Origin: Lytechinus variegatus
Lineage: Eukaryota > Echinodermata > Echinoidea > Temnopleuroida > Toxopneustidae
Reading direction: 5' to 3'
Assembly: GCF_018143015.1 (NCBI RefSeq)
Contig: NC_054757.1
Span: 19,644,285 to 19,708,284 of the forward strand
Length of the DNA: 64,000 nucleotides
Both the position numbers and the translations under genes were made by a program. The notes beneath the pieces are model-generated. The model saw nothing but the letters and a program-made list of their open reading frames with translations, was not told where the DNA came from and did no database searches. Shown here one piece after another: positions 12,285-24,200 of the stretch (positions are counted from its first letter, which is position 1; each line of letters opens with the position of its first letter).

Positions 12285-12768
12285 AATTTCTCCTCGTACA
12301 CAGTCACAGACGGCTTGCTATCCTTCCTTCCTGATTTTCTCCCTTCGCTGCTTTCGGAGATCAGCCCTATGAAGGCAATAGCAAGGCAATATCGCGCAGC
12401 CACCATTAGGGGGTTAACAATGCAAAATCCCCCCGACGGGGCTCATTGAATTTTGTCTTTATTTCATAAAAATATATAGAAAAAGAATTGTACCAAAATA
12501 AAGATTAGTATTTCGTTTTGTCCTGAAATGCACCAAAACGTAGAAAAATAAACTTAAATTTAAAGGGGAAAAAGCAGTGACTTACTTTGGCTGTCACGCA
12601 ACTTGACTTCCCTATTTTATTCGAACTTAATACATAAACATATGGGCATTGAGTCCCTGTACAGATTGAGGCATTGAGCTAGAACTTCGGTCTCTGTAAT
12701 GTGTATTTGGTGAGTGGAGCCAATGGAGTTCAGCGAAACAACCAACATAACAAGACCGAAGCTTTTGG
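12285..12768 (+). repeat. Interspersed repeat, copy A (inverted partner at 59438)
   Basis: It shares many blocks with 59438-59816 in opposite orientation, including GGGGTTAACAATGCAAAA, ACATAAACATATGGxCATTG and CTTCGGTCTCTGTAAT. Copy A has about 90 extra bases near 12304-12395. No coding capacity is recognised. Confidence 0.65.
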
Positions 12769-13237
12769 TTTAATGATTGATATACTGTCTTGATTAATTT
12801 AGTCTTGATGTAGTCTTGAGGACTCCAGTCTCCATGTCTAATATTTTGTAATATTTAGACATATATTTCTCAGAGATGTCAGGTTAAAAAAAATATGCGT
12901 GAGATTTTTGTGACTCGGCGTGACTTAACACTTGTACGTTTCACAACGCGCGTGCGAGATATGGGCTTCATCATGATATTGATCCATACTACAAAACCAT
13001 GCGATGCATGCACGTGATTCGTCGTATCACGTACTAGCTGTGCGCTGACTGCACTCACGTGCCGGGGCCATTGCGTATAATCTAACAAATTATGCTACTT
13101 TATCTCTTTTTTTTTCTGTCGGGTCCCGATGCGTGAGAAAAATGGGTGCCATGCGTGAGATCGTGATACGGACCCTGGATGCGCGAGTCTCACGCACAAT
13201 GCATGAGACTAGGTAGCTCTGACTTCTTTAACCCAGG

Positions 13238-13360
13238 GAACAAAAAACCGAAAAGTTCTCTCCTACCCCAGTCTCGATCGGCCATTTTGTTATGATTCAT
13301 AACAAAAATGGCCGATCGAGACGGGGTTAGAAGGAGAGAACATTTATGTTTTTTGAGGCT
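13238..13360. mobile_element. Hairpin MITE
   Basis: TCTCGATCGGCCATTTTGTT (about 13272-13291) is followed, after a very short loop, by its inverse; the arms extend to TTCTCTCC/GGAGAGAA. Confidence 0.7.
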
Positions 13361-13525
13361 CCAGTTTGTGCCCAGATGTCAGGAAACTGCCACTCGTTAG
13401 ACCTTCATCCATATAATCTTGGCAAGTGCTTGATTTCTGTTTTAACTATTCAGAGAATTATTTTGACCATACTTCACGCTAGTCAGGTGAGTATGGTTAA
13501 TTACACGTAAGGTCCTGGGCTCCCG

Positions 13526-13551
13526 CCCGCTATGCGGGCGGGAGTTCCCTG
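13526..13551. repeat. Perfect GC-rich palindrome
   Basis: CTCCCGCCCGC and GCGGGCGGGAG flank a 3-4 base loop. It resembles a stem-loop but has no T tract and no gene before it. Confidence 0.7.
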
Positions 13552-13559
13552 GGTTATGA

Positions 13560-14490
13560 CTTCTTCTGACAAGGAGTCTTGATCCCCCGGTCACATATAT
13601 ATAAGAGAAGCATCCCAAACATGGAATAGTATGTGTGCAGCGCTATGTAACTGAAAGGAAAAGGCACTATATCAAATGACTATTGGAAAGCAGAGTCTAA
13701 TATTAACTTGTTGGAAACTTCATAAATAATGTCTCTAGGCTACTCAGCACTTCTGAAGGGATGCTATTAGTTTTATTACCCTGGTTTTTGCATGGCAGCC
13801 TTTCAAGGAATGAATCCTGTGCCAGGTTTCCAGTAACCTCACCTGGATCTCAGTTAGTGTTTCTTTAATAAAGTTGTTCATAAGTTTCAATTACTTTTTG
13901 AACAACTGGTTATCCTTTCTTTTAGTAAGAGGTGTACACCTAATTTTTACCAGTCCTTCGTAAAGTCGCTTGTATTGTAGTTTACAAACAGTTTTATGAG
14001 ACACCTATCGAGGTTGAGTGAGAAGCACAATGGACGTAATTCAACACTGGTTTAGATCTGTATTCTGTAACGCAGAAAAGCATACGTAAACAAATACCAG
14101 TATGTGGTAAAAAAAAAAGCAGTAGGCCTATGTCTGTTAGAATGCCGTACTTATTTGTGTGGCTTATTACTATATATTACACAGTGATTGCTTATTTTCT
14201 ACAGGAAATCCAGGCATCATTTGGCAGTTTTTGTTCATGCTTATTGTGTCAAACAATATTTGGTAGTCATTATTTTCTTTAGTCAGTTTCTATCGAAATT
14301 CTTTTATCCTAACTGAAAAATGTGTTTAAGCAGTTCTATACCAAAGCACACACACACATATTCTAGATCTGTAACTACATGTATCTAAATACTCTGTTCC
14401 CAGCCCTCCCGGGATTCTGTTGGTAAGCAATGAATATCATAGCAGTTTCATGCATTCAGGAATTGATTTGACTTTTCACATAACTTTTGC
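13560..14490. other. CAPS2 upstream region
   Basis: The noncoding first exon and promoter of CAPS2 may lie here or further upstream; neither could be identified. A decayed SINE piece is likely at about 13785-13870 (CAxCCTCACCTGGATC). Confidence 0.3.
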
Positions 14491-14501
14491 AGAATTGCAG
14501 C

Positions 14502-17500
14502 ATGGACCTGTCTATCCGGGGAGGGCCGACACCCCGCCAGGCTCGGGTCTCCAGCGCTAAAGGGAAGAAACCGAACAAGACAAGTGGATCGTTGTACAGC
14601 ACACCAGATGCGCCAAGACAAGGAGGTCGACCTCCTGCCGGCAAACCACAACATCAGGTAATCATGTTGACTGGGCTTTTTTGTGACCTAGTGGTTGAAG
14701 TGCCCATCTGATTCATGTAAGGTCATGGGTTCACTTGTAAATTTTGTCTCTGACCAAAGCATTTACTCAGGACTTAAACTTCACTATTATCAGGACAAGG
14801 CCAGTGTTCTAAACGGCACATTCCTATAGTACAGCACAGATAAAATCTTAAAGGTAAAACTTAATTTACTGCGCTTTTCCCAAAATAGCCCAAAGCGCTT
14901 ACAACAAGAAAAATATACATCAAACTATAAAATGAAATTTACAATCCTAAAAGAAGAAATGTCTTCAGTCCCTTTTTATATAAAGAGAGAGATTACGATT
15001 ATCTGAGTAAAAGAGGTAACTTATTTTAATATTTGGAAGCAGTTACAGTGAAAGTTCTATGCCCAGCCAGTTTCCATGTAATTTTGTATGTGAGCCAAAG
15101 TGGGTCCCTGGAGGCTTGTACATTCCTGCAAGGAGTGTACAGGGTTAAACAATCATTTAGATATTGAGGTGCCTGTTAACAGAAAAGTTCTAGCAAAAGT
15201 AACTTGAAAACTTTTGGATCTTTTTGTGGAGCGTTGTGGCCCAGTGGATTAGTCTTAGGACTTTGAAACAGAGGGTCGTGGGTTCGAATCCCAGCCATGG
15301 CGTAATTTCCTTCAGCAAGAAACTGATCCACAATGTGCTGCACTCAACCCAGGTGAGGTAAATGGGTACCGGTAGGAAGTAATTCCTTAAAAAGCTGTGT
15401 GCGCTATGAACGCCTAGCTTAGCTGGGTAATATAGGAGCACCTTGAGCACCTAACAAGGTGGATATGTGCGCAATATGAATACCCTATATTATCTTTCAA
15501 TCATTAGGGCATCACAGGCCATGGTCTTTGATGATCTTTAATTAATTTGAGCCATGTTTTCTTCTTTACTTATAGATAAAGTCAAAATTTTATTTGATTC
15601 TCCATTGATTAAATGATTGTTTTCTTTCTGTGTATCAGACACTAAAAGGTACATGTCATATAATTTGAATTGATTCTTGTATATTTTCAATTTTTTCAAT
15701 CACCTTTTGAAATGGCAGGGCACTGGTATAACCCAATCTCAGATCGATAAATACACAAGACCAAAGAGCCATGGTCCAAAACCAGACAAGTAAGTTTTTT
15801 TTTTATTCAATTTTCACTTTTTTATGTGTCTTCTAATTAATTGATGAATAATTGTAAATTATGATGCAACAATGAAGCTAAAAACATTTTTTTTTTCATT
15901 TTCTCTTTTTCAAAATAAATGTCCAATACTTGTGTAGGATTATGATCAAAATTTGAATAAAATCAGTTAAAATTTATCTTATTCTTGAATGTTTGTGAAT
16001 TTGGAAAGTTTGAAGAACATTGCCAGAAAATAATACTTGCTATAACATTGCAAGATGTAAAATATATTTTAATAAAGATACACATTATGACCAACAAATC
16101 AAATGTCAAAGTATTTTTGGTAACGTGCCTAAAATAGAATTCCAAGAAGCCTTTTATCTCAACGATTCATAAGCAAACTACATGTGTTGGAAATTGTACC
16201 ATCAACAGTGTACCATCTTTAGACCTGGCTCGACTTGCTGACTATGACAACACATTATCAAAACCTATCGAGGACTATGAAGAAAAGATGTCCATTCCAG
16301 ATACCGCTAGCACGGTCAGGTAAGAAATAGAATGATTTATAGGCCAAATCAACTGTGATCATATGAAAACTGAATTACAAATCTTAGTGGAATTATTTCT
16401 TTCTTGTTCAATTTTGTTAAAATTGTCAGAATTCTGCTTTCTTATTTCCTCTTCTGTTAAAACATCTTGTCAGTTGGGGTTGATTTCCTTCAAATCAAAA
16501 TGTCATCAAAGAGATCTTAACCAATCACCTCTCTAATTGACAACAATTACTTGTCTTATACAGAGTTAAAAAAAAAGATAAAAAAACGATGGAAGCAAAT
16601 TAGAATTGATTATTGATTAAAAGTGTGATGCAAATTACACTTTGAATCCTCTGCCAGTTGAAATGATTAAATATGAAATTGTCTGATAAATTCAGAAATA
16701 AGAAATGAGGCTATTTAATGCATTGAAATCAAATCATTCAGGATCTATGTGACATTCTGTCAATGAAGTTAAACAGAAAAAAGAGGGCAAAGTTGGGCAT
16801 TGTGCATAAACTATGATGGGCAAAAATGACAAGTGTAATGTAATAAGAGGTATTGTGCTGCCGTAGATTAACATACTGTACATGTAGCAGGTTAATTGCA
16901 AATGAAATTGGAGACAATCTTCACAAGTTTCAGGTTATGATGAATGATGCATTGTAATATACACACATGTCTATGACACACCTCATATTTTGCTTCAATA
17001 ATTGAATACTTAATTTACCTGAAATAAATCTTTCCAATTTTTCTCATGATCTTCCCAACAGTTGGGGATACCATGACTACAACCCAAAACCGTCGGGAAG
17101 GAACAGCGCCCTCAAAGCCCCGTTTGCACTGCATCACACACCTGACACCCCCCTCTCAGCTCAGAGTGTGTCCTGTCGGCCGGCCAACGTTCCTAAGCTG
17201 AATGTAGGAAATAAAGAAAAGGTTAAGGCAAAGGTATGTCAGGGTGTCTGATGTTAGAGCATTGGACTCATAATCGCAAGGTTGTGAGTTCGAATCCCAA
17301 CTCTGCCATTGGCTCCATTTTGATAAAAAGGCTTGAGAGTGATATCTGTCGTCTATAAGGTCAGCCAATATGACTGATTAACTTAGACGTAAACTGATTC
17401 ATAGGTAATTGGATATATACATACCAGCTTGGCATTTACCAGCAAGATGCTGTCCTGCTGAGTTCCTATGGGAGTTATCATAAAACAGCAGCAGTTTTCC

Positions 17501-18240
17501 CTCAGTATTGTTATGAAACAATAAAGCAAAATTTTATATAGCACTTTATTATAAACATTTCAAAGTGCTGCATGAAATCGCTGCTCTGCTAAAGCCAGGG
17601 TAATTAGTTATTAAAATCAGTGCATTAATTTAAAGCACTAAGAGAAAGTGTTAAGCATTATGTAAGCAGTTAAATATGAGCAATTGTAATAATTGTTATT
17701 ATATGTCTATCAGGATTGTACCTTCACTATGATATACTGCATTCAGGATAAATATCATTTCACTAATACACCTTCTGGAGGTTTCCTTGAGCAGTATGAA
17801 TCCAACCATGCACATGCCCAAGAAAGAATATATGGTGTACCTTGAAGCCTCTGCATTTACCCCCCCCCCCCCCATAATGCACGTGTTGACTCCTGGCATG
17901 ACTCTTTACTTTTGAGGAAGGCATGTCTTTACAATAGCTCTTCACAATTTATGGAAATGTTGGTCCCTCACCCCTCATGATAATGTCCTTTATTACTCCC
18001 CCCCCAGTTTTGTTTGGTTACTTGTTTGGTCTATATAATGTAAATTGACATTCAGATAATGTTTTAATTGGAAATAGACTGCATGGGATGAACCTGCTGT
18101 TCCAGATAATGTGCCCCTCCCTCTGAGAGGCAGAAGAAGCAGTTGAAAGAGCACCAGGTAGAAGTGAAGCAGCAGTACAAACAACAAAAATCCCAAGGGG
18201 GTGCAGGAAAACAAGTGGAAGATCATGAACAAAAGCCAGA
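14502..18240 (+). CDS. CAPS2: CAPS2 N-terminal exons 1-5 (residues 1-208)
   Basis: Five small exons encode a hydrophilic N-terminus rich in K, R, S, P and Q. Exon 1 (52 residues) has a basic patch around SSAKGKKPNK. Exon 3 (16209-16319) contains LARLADYDNTLSKPIEDYEE. Exon 5 (18128-18240) is highly charged and Q/K-rich and may be a short coiled coil. I see no known domain. Repeats crowd the splice sites: a tRNA-like SINE begins a few bases after the exon 4 donor, and the target duplication of a 1.75-kb element begins at 18255, 15 bases after exon 5 ends. Both donors look intact (GTATGT, GTAAGC). Confidence 0.78.
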
Positions 18241-21200
18241 GTAAGCGACATACTATCCGCCCTAAGCCTGAGTCGAATCGATTTTAAAATCGGTGTTCGA
18301 TCGATGTCATCGAACACCGGTGCAGATTTTGCAAAATCGGTGCATCGAAAAAAAAAAAAATACGTCGGCCGGCCGATTCGTTTGGTTCACACAATCAATC
18401 ATCAAAATATCAGTAATGTCCAACTTGACTACTACTTACTTACTTGATTTCTATTGCCCCCCAAATGAAACCGATTGTGCAATTATGATGCCTATTCACC
18501 ATTAATTTGAAGTTTATTTCGATCATACTTCGAGTCTTACTCGTCTGCTCGTGCTGAGATAATTTATGCACGATGAATTCATGAATGGAAGTCATGGCCA
18601 TCGATCGCGCATGCGCAGTACTGTTCTTTAATCAAACCAGAAAATGGCCGGAGATTGACGCGATCAACGTAAAATAAATCTTGCTTTCATGAACAATATT
18701 AATATTATGACCACAGAACATTATTTAATCGTAATATTTAACAATAATTTGCATATGATAATCATTAATATGAATTTAGAGCTTGATGTGAAACGTTTGT
18801 ATTTCGTTTCAATTTTCAATGGCGGACATCTCATGACGATCGACTTGAGTCGAGAGAGTGCACTTGTCTAAAAAAAAATAATTATCACATCAGGATTGAT
18901 TCTCGAACATTGCCTACATTAAAAAAGTCTTTTCAAGGTCGTAATATAACCATATAATAACATTTTACATGACAAAACAGAGAAAATTGCGTTTGAAATT
19001 TTTTTTCCCCATCAATTTGAAGCTAGTTTGTGCCCAACTTTGGGCTCTGATTTCATGAATGGAAAATATGTCATACGTCATCGAACATGAATGCGCATTG
19101 TGCTTTTCTCGGAGCTCGGAGAAGACGTCCAGAGATGGAATAACAAAAGAAATAATGCCAGTATTAATTCTTCCATATGAACATAACATACTTTGCTGAT
19201 ATCGTCAATATTCTTAGTATGACCATAAAATCTTGTTAAATCGTAATAATTTATATGAATTTAGGGCTCGATTCGAAACATTCGTATTTATTTCGATCGC
19301 ATGCTCAATATTATTGTCAACAAAAAAAATGGATTGTCATCATCATATCAGGATTAATTCTCGAACATCGTCAAAACTCATATTCCACAATCTTTCCTCA
19401 CAATCGTTATATCAGCATTGAATAGCAATTCAAATGACCATCCAGAGAAAATTACGTATTTATTCGCATAAATTTATTTGGAACTCATTTTGGAGCCAAC
19501 TACACAATCTCAGGCAAGTTATAGCGCTCTCCGTTGGTTGCACTTGTTTGCTGGCGCTGACAAGCACGCCTGTCGTTTCGGGAGAGTGAGTGTACGGGGC
19601 TGCGGACGGGGCTGGTGAATGCGAGTCTGGACTGCGAATGCTAGTTGACCGAAAATCATTCGGATCGACTCTGCGTGATTCATGTCTTTATTATTGTTTC
19701 ACTTTAAACTTATATGTTGTCATCTGCAAATACCATTGTTGAAGATATTTTGGGAAGAATTCTGCATTGGTCCCCGGCCTTTTTTTGTGTGTTTTGTGGT
19801 CATGGAAAATACAAACGAACTTTGCTCTGTCATCTGCTTTTGCAACGCTCACCCGGCTAACGCCAGCGCATACCGTCAGTGCGTAGTGCATGCATCGACG
19901 CGATGGCCGGAGCAAATTTTTTCCCGCCTTCAATATTCGATGCATCGATGTTCGATCGAATTAAAGCTGTCGAACACCGGTTTTCAAAATAATCGATATG
20001 ACTCAGGCTTAATCCGCCCCCTTTAAACATCACAAATTGCAATGCATAGCCTTAATAATTCGGTCACAGATGATATTAGGTATTAATGAACATGGTTTTA
20101 TGCTGCCATCAAAATTTTTTTTGAGATAACAAGATAGTTTCATATATGGGTACAGGAGCTGAAATGAATTTATTAGATATGTTGTGGATATTCACTTATA
20201 TGTTAAAGGTAAATGCCTGTCGTGGAAACAATTTAAAGAAAGATTTGTGCAGAATCCAATAAAATGACTACCCAAGTGTCTATTGGCATAAGTAAATAAT
20301 ATATGCCAAATGAATCTTGAAAAAAAATGTAATTGCTGAGAATTTGGCAAAATAAGCATGGGATTCAATCCAAATATTAGGCCTATTTTGAAGAAATAAT
20401 GATACACTGTCCTATATGTGCATATCCGTGTTGGCGATCTACACTGTAATCATGTCTCAGCTTAAATTTCATGATTTCGCTCAGTTCAGTCAATGTGGCT
20501 GAACTCCATCGAGATTAAGAATGATATTATCACTATTAAATCTTGGTTTTACAGATTTTCTTGTTAAATCAGTGTTTACTGCTACTACTTTCATTCATCT
20601 TTAACTGATTTCACTCACTGTACCTGGTAGAGTTGACTTTTGAGAATCCATCTTCTTTCTTTACATCTATCAGACCAGAGATGGCGCCGCCAGATGATGA
20701 GCCTCTAAATACTAACTGGAATAATGCATCACTTAGCACAAGGCGAGAGATCAACAAGAGGGTAGCAGCGGTTAGTAATCATATATGTAGTTATGGTTTT
20801 AATGTTATACCATATTTAATATGGACCATTTATATATATGGCACAGCTACTATATAAATATACACCTGTACTCTACTGCACTTAACTTTTTGTATCACAA
20901 TATTATTATCCCAGCTGTAGGCATACAGACGCCCATGGGCAGTGATATGTCCTATACAAGCAACGTTGTATTATTACTATTATTAGCCGAGCAGCCATAT
21001 AGGCACTCAAGCATTTGAGGAATTTCTTCCTACCTCACCTGGGTTGGGTGCAGCACAATGTGGGCAAATTTCTTGCTGAAGGAAAACACGCCATGGTTGG
21101 GAATCGAACCCACGTCCCACAGATTGAAATTTAGTGGTCGTAACCACTAGACCACGGCAACCCCATCTGATAATCAGGCCGGATTATCAATTTAGTACAT

Positions 21201-24200
21201 ACACTAACTTGTAATGGAATTTCCTCTTTGAATTATTGTCATTGGGCTTTTTTGTTTTTTCTCTCTGTTGTTTTGCACTCTTTTGTTACATTCAATTTTG
21301 TTATGATGATGTTTTCGATTTTGTTTATAGTGTTCAAGATGTTCATTATTGTAATGTTTTTGTATACAGGGCACCCTATTAAAACAATACTGACAGGACC
21401 AACAATTATTGACAGGACCAACCTGTTGAGAGAAAACAAACTTAAGAAAATGGAGTAAACATAAACATTTAATTGAACAGAGCATGTTACATATAAATGC
21501 ACTTCTTCACCATGAAAATTATACTCTGATTGTAATTTTTATGCTTTAAATATCTAGTAAAATTTTACAGAAAAGTCATGCTTGAAATGCTATTTGTCAT
21601 TAAAGCTGGTTAGTTTCTTTTGTAGGAATCTGTTGTTGCAGAAAGGAGAAAACAGCACATAATGGAGACTGTACTGGTCGACCAGTTGTCACGGTAAGGC
21701 ACCTTTCTAATAAATCATTGCTATGCCATTTTAGTAGGATTCCCACTCAGTGTCTCTCTTCGTGGCTTTCCTATATTCCATAGTGTTTTGTGTATGTAGA
21801 AATGGATTAGAGAGGAAAGACCACTGTGCAAGAATCCCACTCATACCATCTTCACAATCGTTTTCAAATTTATCCCGATGCTGTCACGGGACGGCGACAC
21901 AACTAGAAACCTAGAAACCTGCAATAAATTCATTCACAGTAGAAAAGTTGTCCCGGCACAGTCCCTGGATAAATTTCATGTATCCATTCACACTGCAGTA
22001 GGTGATTTTTATGACGATCCATAACAAAACACGTGGAGGCATGTGACCCGTGAGTGACCCAACTTTGATACACCAGAAACAATCGATGGTCGGAGAAGTG
22101 AACCCACGTCCTTCAGATTGAAATACGAGTAATAACCACTAGACTACGGCGCCCCCACATTATAGTATTCATATCACAAGTGGTTTATCCTGGTGTTGTA
22201 GCGGTGCGTCTTCACACTGAAGGAACATAACCACAGTCGCAGGGCTGTCCTGCTGCCATTACTATGGCTTGCCTCGCAATAGTTTGTTGCGGAGTTAGAT
22301 TGAGACGAGGTTATCCCAAGGTAATTTATTGCAGGCCCGAGAATTCAAACTAAAGGCAACACCACTACAGTCTTGAGACAGTCCCGGTACTGTAGCGGTG
22401 TTTGAACCCAGTGTGAAGATGGTATCAGTGTCTCACACAGGTGCTTTCCTGCATTCCCCATTAAACGGGAAGATGCTGGCATGTGATGTCATAAATTTAT
22501 TTTTAAAATTCTAACAATTTATTTTTAATCTTTGGTGCATTTTCCTGAAACCTTCAATATTTTTTTTCTGGTATTTCAACAGTAAACTTTTTTAGGACGA
22601 ACTTCCTCTTAAAGGGTCTTTCAGCAGGTATGGTCTCCATGTGTCTCAGGTGTCATCAATTGGCTACGTGTGTGGTTTGCCTGTTGAGTGCTCTCAGGCA
22701 GGCAGGCTTCACAGCAAATCTTGATTATTTATTGTCTTTATAGAACTTAATGAATTCGATTTGAGATATTTCCACATATAATTCCATTGCACTTTGCCTA
22801 TTTCAGAGCTGCCAAGTAGTACAGATTTTCCATATTTAGTACCGAAAAATGAGAAGAATACTGATGGTGTCATGCAAAAAAATGATTTCTAAAGCTCCAG
22901 TTTTATGTGTTGTCGTATGGTATTTCTTTGAAAATACTGATTTCCTCACCAAAATACTGATTGTCAGCTTTGAAAATACTGAAATGTTCTTGTTCATGTT
23001 AACTTAGACCATGGTCTCACTCTGCTTAAATTATAGGAAGCCATAAGTGTCAACATTTTTATTAATGTGTATGTTTCTTATGTAATACTGTGCTCTTTCC
23101 TGATTCATCGATGGTGAAGACAATCATCTAATCATACTTTCTAGACAATTATGAATGATTTGAGAGCCAAATGATCTGAAATATGATATCTCTACTGCTA
23201 GTGATTTATGTAACAATTGGCTATCCATACTTAAACCACAACTTTAACCCTGAGTTAAAGTTAAACCTGACTTCCGAATACAGGCCTATGGGTTTTGTTT
23301 ATTTTCAGAGCTCCAATAAGTGACCCAGAACAGGACCAGGTAACCACACCGGGATCAAGCCATCGCTACTACGCACAATCTCCTATCAGACCGCGCAATC
23401 TACATGCTACCAAGTAAGGAACCTAGTCGAAAGGCAGAGCCGCGTCTTTCCCACAGCAAGTGATTCATAATTACTAATTCTTGCATTTCATCAAGTACTC
23501 GATAATGGGAAATGTTGGAAAGACGCATAGTGCAAGTCACCCGAACAAAAAGTTGATTTGAATAAAAAGAAAAAAACTCAAACAAGCAGAACACTGAAAA
23601 TTTCATCAAAATCGGTTGTAAAATGAGAAGTTATGACATTTAAAAGTTTTGCTTAATTTCATGAAATATTTATAGTCACATCCTGGTTGGTATGCAAATG
23701 AGGAAACTTATGCCATCATCCACTCAATATTTATTTTGTACTTCATTACATTCTTGGAATAAGAAATATTCTAATTTTCTCCTCATTGTCATGTGAAACA
23801 AAGTTTGATTTCCGAATATATATGCAATTATTGTTTTAACATGTTGTGGTTGAAACAGGAGGGTCTTTATTGTCAAATCTGTAAAAATCATCAACTCATT
23901 TACATATCAACGAGTTGTGCATATAACTGTTTTGTGAAAAATTAGTGAAATGCTAATATAATAGACTTCTGTAATGTAGGAAAGACGCATAATGCCTTAG
24001 ACGCTGTAATGTAGAAAAGACGCAGAGTGCCTGTAGGAAAGACGCATGATGCCTTTTGTAGACAATGTAATATAGGAAAGACGCATAGTGCCTTTAATAG
24101 ATGCTGTAATGTAGGAAAGACACATAATGCTTTTCCCACAGGGATCCTGCAAATAACTTTTCATTACCGATTCTTACATGTCATTATGACTAAATAATGG

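Noticed and set aside
12014-12286. 90-residue basic frame
   Set aside because: No family resemblance, poly-Phe end from a T run, and it overlaps the start of a dispersed repeat.
13526-13551. Bacterial-type terminator
   Set aside because: Stem-loop without a T tract, in a genome with spliced genes.
17238-17316. Functional tRNA-Met gene
   Set aside because: The head is tRNA-like, but the 5' arm is degraded and it continues into a SINE body.
19682-20026. 114-residue frame near the end of the 1.75-kb element
   Set aside because: Considered as a transposase remnant, but no catalytic or zinc-finger pattern is visible.
23966-24133. CRISPR array
   Set aside because: Unequal, imperfect units without constant spacers, in an intron of an animal gene.
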